From Alkalibaculum bacchi (lineage in GTDB: Bacteria; Bacillota; Clostridia; Eubacteriales; Alkalibacteraceae): a stretch of 16,871 nucleotides of DNA. Below, in pieces: positions 13,680 through 16,871 of this stretch. How positions within the stretch are numbered: the first letter of the stretch is position 1; each line of letters opens with the position of its first letter. Location: positions 1-16,871 of the forward strand of contig NZ_CALNCS010000060.1 of assembly GCF_937875145.1 (NCBI RefSeq), in the 5' to 3' direction. Position numbers and translations under genes: made by a program. The notes beneath the pieces were generated by a model that was not told where the DNA came from, did no database searches, and was given only the letters and a program-made list of their open reading frames with translations.

Positions 13680-14735
13680 TCAGATTATTCCCAGACCAAC
13701 TAAGATGCCAAAGCAGCCTGTTAGCATCATATCACCATATGGTGCAACTTCGTACCATCCTAACGGCTTGACCATAGATCGCTGTGGTCCGGTGACAGCG
13801 ATATAGTCCCAGCCTGGAGTCATATCTGGGTGAAAGGCTGCACCGTGTCCACCGCCATTAAAAATTTCATCATTAGATAATTCATTATTTTGCATCTTTT
13901 TAACTAGAGAGACTAGAGAATCTGTATTCAATAAACCAGTATGATGCTCACATAATCCATAGATACGTTGACCACGAATAGCTGCGATTAATGTATGGGA
14001 ATTGCCGATATTAATAGCAAGGATTCCTTTTTCTAGATGTGGTTGCACAGTAGGATCTGCCATAATACCTAATAGAGCAGCTGTTCCAGTATCTGTAAGT
14101 ATTGCTCCAGGCACTGCATCTCGAACAGCCTTCATCCTAGTATAAACTTCTGGTATTTGTTCTGTAAAGATCAAGTCCTTTAGAATACCACCTTTGGCAA
14201 TGAATTCTTCTAATAAACGGAATCTCACTATACGGTTGCTTTCCTCAGTGCTAAAACCGTGGTCTTGAACTGCTACAGCAAGCTGAGAAGGCAAAGCTTG
14301 GTTAAAGGCTCCTAGTGCCTTATCAAATGCTGCAAGATTAATATCTCCCATTCGTATCTTGCATACATTATCTGGTGTGACTTCGACGATTTCAACTCCC
14401 ATTTCACGAACCTTTTCTAACTTATCATTAAAGGTATAGGCAGCCTCCTCTGTAGCATAAACTTTATGACCGGCCTCTAGATGTTGTTTTACAGCAAAAA
14501 AACATGCTCCACCACCCATTACATGACCGTAAAGGTAAATGTTTTGTCCTTGTCGTGTTGCTTGGCGAATCTGCTTTGCTATAAGCTGTGTATTACTAGG
14601 CATAACTAATTTAGGGCAATTTTCTATATTTTTATCAGCTTGATAGACTAAAACATCTTGAGTTCCAGAACCAACATCAATTACTAGGATGTCTTTTTGC
14701 TTAAACGATGATGATACATTTTTATATACTGTCAT
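13680..14735 (-). CDS. DUF1786 family protein (ASKHA-like)
   Basis: A 351-residue protein matching DUF1786, a family once labelled 'putative pyruvate formate-lyase activating enzyme' without biochemical support. It lacks the CxxxCxxC radical-SAM motif, so that label should not be used. The N-terminal DVGSGTQDVLVY (20-31) and later AINIGNSHTLIAAI (240-253) resemble the two phosphate loops of ASKHA-fold kinases and ATPases. Other conserved blocks are ENCPKLVMPS (38-47), GHVMGGGACFF (70-80) and NGGGHGAAFHPDM (293-305). Function is unknown; an ATP-dependent role on a small molecule is an inference from the fold-like motifs. AGGGAG lies 8-9 bases before ATG 14735, with an extended -10 promoter upstream and a strong terminator downstream, so it is a single-gene unit. 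Confidence 0.8.
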   Translation of the reverse strand: MTVYKNVSSSFKQKDILVIDVGSGTQDVLVYQADKNIENCPKLVMPSNTQLIAKQIRQATRQGQNIYLYGHVMGGGACFFAVKQHLEAGHKVYATEEAAYTFNDKLEKVREMGVEIVEVTPDNVCKIRMGDINLAAFDKALGAFNQALPSQLAVAVQDHGFSTEESNRIVRFRLLEEFIAKGGILKDLIFTEQIPEVYTRMKAVRDAVPGAILTDTGTAALLGIMADPTVQPHLEKGILAINIGNSHTLIAAIRGQRIYGLCEHHTGLLNTDSLVSLVKKMQNNELSNDEIFNGGGHGAAFHPDMTPGWDYIAVTGPQRSMVKPLGWYEVAPYGDMMLTGCFGILVGLGII

Positions 14736-14772
14736 AACGAATTCTCCCTTACTTCAGTTTGTGTTATGTAAA

Positions 14773-14781
14773 ATTATAGCA
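14773..14781 (-). promoter_or_regulatory. extended -10 promoter of DUF1786 gene
   Basis: The minus strand reads TGCTATAAT, a perfect extended -10, about 38 bases before the start codon. The -35 region is poor, which an extended -10 can tolerate. A short palindrome, ATACT-T-AGTAT, lies just upstream and could be an operator. Confidence 0.6.
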
Positions 14782-14933
14782 CAATATATACTTAGTATCC
14801 TTTTTTAGGCTTCTTATAATCCAAATACCTTGCAAATATCATATTTGTTAAATCTGTTTTGTAGATTGAAACAATTAGTAAGAAAAAAATTAAGTAATAA
14901 AGTATAACAATAGTCTGAAATTTGGATGTAAAA

Positions 14934-14962
14934 TTGTACATAAAATGATATGATTTTATCCT
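14934..14962 (+). promoter_or_regulatory. promoter with internal palindrome before GyrI-like gene
   Basis: TTGTAC (14934-14939) and TATCCT (14957-14962) are 17 bases apart, about 60 bases before the GyrI-like start. The spacer holds the palindrome ATAAAAT-GATATG-ATTTTAT (14940-14959), which would let a repressor block the polymerase. Another possible promoter lies closer (TTGTGA, then TTATAA about 18 bases on). The gap between 14782 and 14933 shows nothing else. Confidence 0.4.
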
Positions 14963-15020
14963 ATGAAAGTAGTTGTGAACACTAAAGATTAAGTGATTAT
15001 AAATTAGGGGGACATAACAA

Positions 15021-15647
15021 ATGAAACATGAATGGAGAAAACACGAAAAGGAACTATATATACCAAAGCAAAAACCTGAACTTGTATCTGTTCCAGAGCA
15101 AAAATTCTTTATGATTAAAGGAAAAGGAAATCCTAATAGTGATGATTTCTCTGAAAAAATTGAAGTTCTCTATTCATTATCCTATGCTATTCGGATGATG
15201 CCAAAGCAAGGGTATACTCCTGAAGGGTATTTTGAATATACGGTATATCCATTAGAAGGGTTATGGGATTTGACGGAAGAGGGTAGAAGATTAGATACAC
15301 TAGATAAAGATGAACTGCTCTATACGATTATGATTAGGCAACCGAATTTTGTGACAAAAGATATCGTAGATAAAGCATTTGAAATTGCAAGAAAGAAGAA
15401 ATCAAATCCACTACTGGATGAAGTTTTATTTGATACTATTGAAGATGGCTTATCTGTTCAAATGCTTCATATAGGTCCGTACGATGATGAACCACAAACC
15501 TTTGAAAAGATGAAGCAATTTATAGAGGACAATCACTTTGAGATAAAAACTCTAAGGCACAGAGAAATTTATCTTTCTGATGCAAGAAAAGTTGAATCTG
15601 CAAAATTGAAAACCGTTTTAAGGTATAAGGTTAAAAAAGAAGTATAG
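15021..15647 (+). CDS. GyrI-like small-molecule-binding protein
   Basis: A 208-residue protein of the free-standing GyrI-like group (COG4832 type), related to the effector domains of multidrug-responsive regulators but without a DNA-binding domain. The N-terminus EWRKHEKELYIPKQKPELVS with VPEQKFFMIKGKGNPNSDDF (24-43) is characteristic. Later come FEYTVYPLEGLWDL (71-84), the ligand-pocket strand VQMLHIGPYDDEPQTFEKM (146-164) and HREIYLSDARK (180-190). Some members hydrolyse cyclopropanoid toxins and others only bind amphipathic compounds; the sequence alone does not decide. Start ATG 15021 has AGGGGG 9 bases upstream. Length is normal. It is a monocistronic gene, possibly controlled by the palindrome in its promoter. 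Confidence 0.85.
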   Translation: MKHEWRKHEKELYIPKQKPELVSVPEQKFFMIKGKGNPNSDDFSEKIEVLYSLSYAIRMMPKQGYTPEGYFEYTVYPLEGLWDLTEEGRRLDTLDKDELLYTIMIRQPNFVTKDIVDKAFEIARKKKSNPLLDEVLFDTIEDGLSVQMLHIGPYDDEPQTFEKMKQFIEDNHFEIKTLRHREIYLSDARKVESAKLKTVLRYKVKKEV

Positions 15648-15664
15648 AGAAAATATTTTTATTC

Positions 15665-15741
15665 ATGAGCTGAAAACCTAACAATATCTAAAAAATCATC
15701 AAACAATAGTTAAACAGCTACTTCATGCGATTAAGGTACTT
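15665..15741 (+). other. loose inverted repeat after GyrI-like gene
   Basis: CATGAGCTG (starting 15665) can pair with CAGC and TCATG in CAGCTACTTCATG (about 15716-15728) with a 4-base bulge and a long loop. No T-run follows, so I do not call a terminator. The gap from 15648 to 15787 shows nothing else. Confidence 0.2.
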
Positions 15742-15787
15742 TTCTCATATATATAGATAAATTCTATTAATTCAACCGAAATTTCTG

Positions 15788-15818
15788 ATTTGTTTGATAT
15801 ATAACAAATTCATATAAT
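15788..15818 (+). promoter_or_regulatory. promoter/palindromic operator of flavoenzyme gene
   Basis: TTGTTT (15790-15795) and TATAAT (15813-15818) are exactly 17 bases apart. The palindrome ATTTGTT-TGATATAT-AACAAAT (15788-15809) covers the -35 and the spacer, a classic position for a repressor. Predicted start of transcription is near 15825, giving a leader of about 110 bases before the flavoenzyme ATG. Confidence 0.55.
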
Positions 15819-15924
15819 TTAACTGCAAGAACACGATGTGAGGTTTGTAGTCAAGCATTATATTAGCAAACAAGTAAATGCTTGGAACTGAATCATAGTG
15901 GAAACTGTTATAGTTAAATTATAT
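15812..15924 (+). promoter_or_regulatory. structured leader/inverted repeats before flavoenzyme gene
   Basis: ATATAATTTAACT (15812-15824) and AGTTAAATTATAT (15912-15924) are perfect 13-base inverted repeats whose right arm touches the ribosome binding site AAGGAGG (15925-15931). Inside lie CAAGCATT (15852-15859) / AATGCTTG (15877-15884) and GTTTGT (15843-15848) / GCAAAC (15866-15871). The latter two pairings cross, so they are alternative helices or a pseudoknot. CAC-GAT-GTG forms a small extra hairpin. No known riboswitch consensus is recognised. If transcription starts near 15825 the left 13-mer is not in the RNA, so it would act in DNA or from an upstream start only. Confidence 0.45.
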
Positions 15925-15935
15925 AAGGAGGAAAT

Positions 15936-16871
15936 ATGAAATACACTAATATTTTTTCACCATTAGAAATTAGAGGAATGAATTTAAAAAATAGAATTGT
16001 TATGCCACCTATAGGTAGTAATTTTGCTTCCGTTAATGGAGAAGTAACAGAAGAAATGATGAAATATTATGAACTTAGAGCAAAAGGAGGAACTGCTCTA
16101 ATAATTGTAGAAAATGCATGCATAGATTACCCAATGGGCACTAACGGAACAAAGCAGCTGAGAATTGATAATCTTCAATTTGTCCCAGGTTTATATGAAT
16201 TAGTTGAAAGAATCCACGATTATGGTGCTAAAGCTTGCATTCAATTAAATCATGCAGGGGCATCTGCTTATGGATTAAGATTGGATGGACAACAACCAGT
16301 GTCTTCATCTACTACACCTTCTAAAACTGGTGGAGTAATTCCTAGGCCACTAACAAAAGAAGAAATCATCGAAATAGCTAAAAAATACGGAGAAGCTGCT
16401 ACAAGAGCACAATTGGCAGGTTTTGATTGTGTAGAAATACATGCCGGACATTCCTACCTTCTTAGTCAGTTCTTGTGTCCTCTATTCAACAAGAGAATAG
16501 ATGAATTTGGCGGAAGTTTAGAAAATAGAGCAAGATTTGCATCTATGGTTATTGATTCTGTAAGAGAGAGCGTAGGGCCAAGATTCGCAATCTCTTTAAG
16601 AATTAGTGCAGATGATATGCTAGAAGGCGGAAATACTCTTGAAGATTCTATTGAATTAATGAAATATTTAGAAGAAAAAGTAGATGTATTGAACATATCT
16701 ATAGCTCAAAACGACAATCTATATTTACAACATGATAAAATGAGTCTACCAGAAGGTTGGAGAAGTTACATGGCTAGAGCTTTTAAAGAAAAATTTAATA
16801 AGCCTGTAATGACTTCTGGAAATATTCGTACGCCACAAATTGCTGAAGACATTATCGCTAAAGGTGATGCA
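15936..16871 (+). CDS. Old Yellow Enzyme family NADH:flavin oxidoreductase (partial)
   Basis: The first 312 codons of an FMN-dependent oxidoreductase that continues past the right edge. The start is ATG 15936, 4 bases after a perfect AAGGAGG. The TIM-barrel features are present: FSPLEIRGMNLKNRIVMPP (7-25), AKACIQLNHAG (98-108), the FMN/substrate block GFDCVEIHAGHSYLLSQFL (162-180) with H169, H172 and Y174, then RIDEFGGSLENRARF (187-201), and VMTSGNIRTP (291-300) leading into the phosphate-binding region. This is the group of 2-enoate reductase, 2,4-dienoyl-CoA reductase and BaiCD, whose members have a 4Fe-4S cluster and an FAD/NADH domain after the barrel (about 640-670 residues in all); those parts lie outside the window. 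It probably reduces an activated C=C bond in anaerobic metabolism. The substrate is unknown. Confidence 0.9.
   Translation, partial: MKYTNIFSPLEIRGMNLKNRIVMPPIGSNFASVNGEVTEEMMKYYELRAKGGTALIIVENACIDYPMGTNGTKQLRIDNLQFVPGLYELVERIHDYGAKACIQLNHAGASAYGLRLDGQQPVSSSTTPSKTGGVIPRPLTKEEIIEIAKKYGEAATRAQLAGFDCVEIHAGHSYLLSQFLCPLFNKRIDEFGGSLENRARFASMVIDSVRESVGPRFAISLRISADDMLEGGNTLEDSIELMKYLEEKVDVLNISIAQNDNLYLQHDKMSLPEGWRSYMARAFKEKFNKPVMTSGNIRTPQIAEDIIAKGDA

Noticed and set aside
15825..15911. T-box, purine or other known riboswitch before the flavoenzyme gene
   Set aside because: The conserved T-box sequence and purine-aptamer junction bases are absent; I recognise no other known class.
1..16871. CRISPR array, rRNA genes or complete prophage
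   Set aside because: No regularly spaced direct repeats, no rRNA-like sequence, and no phage structural or integrase genes were seen.

Overview
The window looks like chromosomal DNA of a low-GC, anaerobic Firmicute of the Clostridia type. It is AT-rich, has strong AGGAGG-type ribosome binding sites, uses TTG/GTG starts, and carries typical clostridial families (YbaK deacylase, ABC-2 transporter with an OmpR-type two-component system, DUF1786, a GyrI-like protein, a 2-enoate-reductase-type flavoenzyme). No genus can be fixed from the sequence alone. Most of it reads as an accessory region: short solitary genes, several of them broken, around a few intact operons.

Layout. 1-2400: small solitary genes (DUF4177, a 55-residue membrane protein, a GNAT acetyltransferase, a YbaK deacylase), then a truncated second GNAT gene joined to a broken membrane-protein gene. 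2460-9041: the core of the window, all on the + strand. It holds a 26-codon leader ORF overlapping a membrane-anchored Asp-box protein, then a five-gene set: secreted protein, ABC ATPase, ABC-2 permease, sensor kinase, response regulator. The last four are tightly packed or overlapping. A GC-rich hairpin without a T-tract sits between the secreted-protein gene and the ATPase gene. 9105-11870: decaying DNA with a membrane-protein pseudogene, a stand-alone rsmH paralogue (- strand), a thymidylate-kinase-like gene that has lost its P-loop, two DnaA-box-like sites and the 5' end of an insertion sequence. 11870-16871: pirin (-), two broken small genes (+), DUF1786 (-), a GyrI-like protein (+), and the start of an Old Yellow Enzyme family gene (+) that runs off the right edge behind an unusual leader.

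How it works together. The secreted protein, transporter, kinase and response regulator probably form one envelope-sensing or detoxification unit; the Asp-box protein upstream may belong with it. The rest look like independent single-gene units with their own promoters and terminators. The most unusual features are the string of small genes each interrupted by nonsense codons (often TGA), the structured leader and palindromes before the flavoenzyme gene, and the uncharacterised secreted protein attached to an ABC/two-component module.
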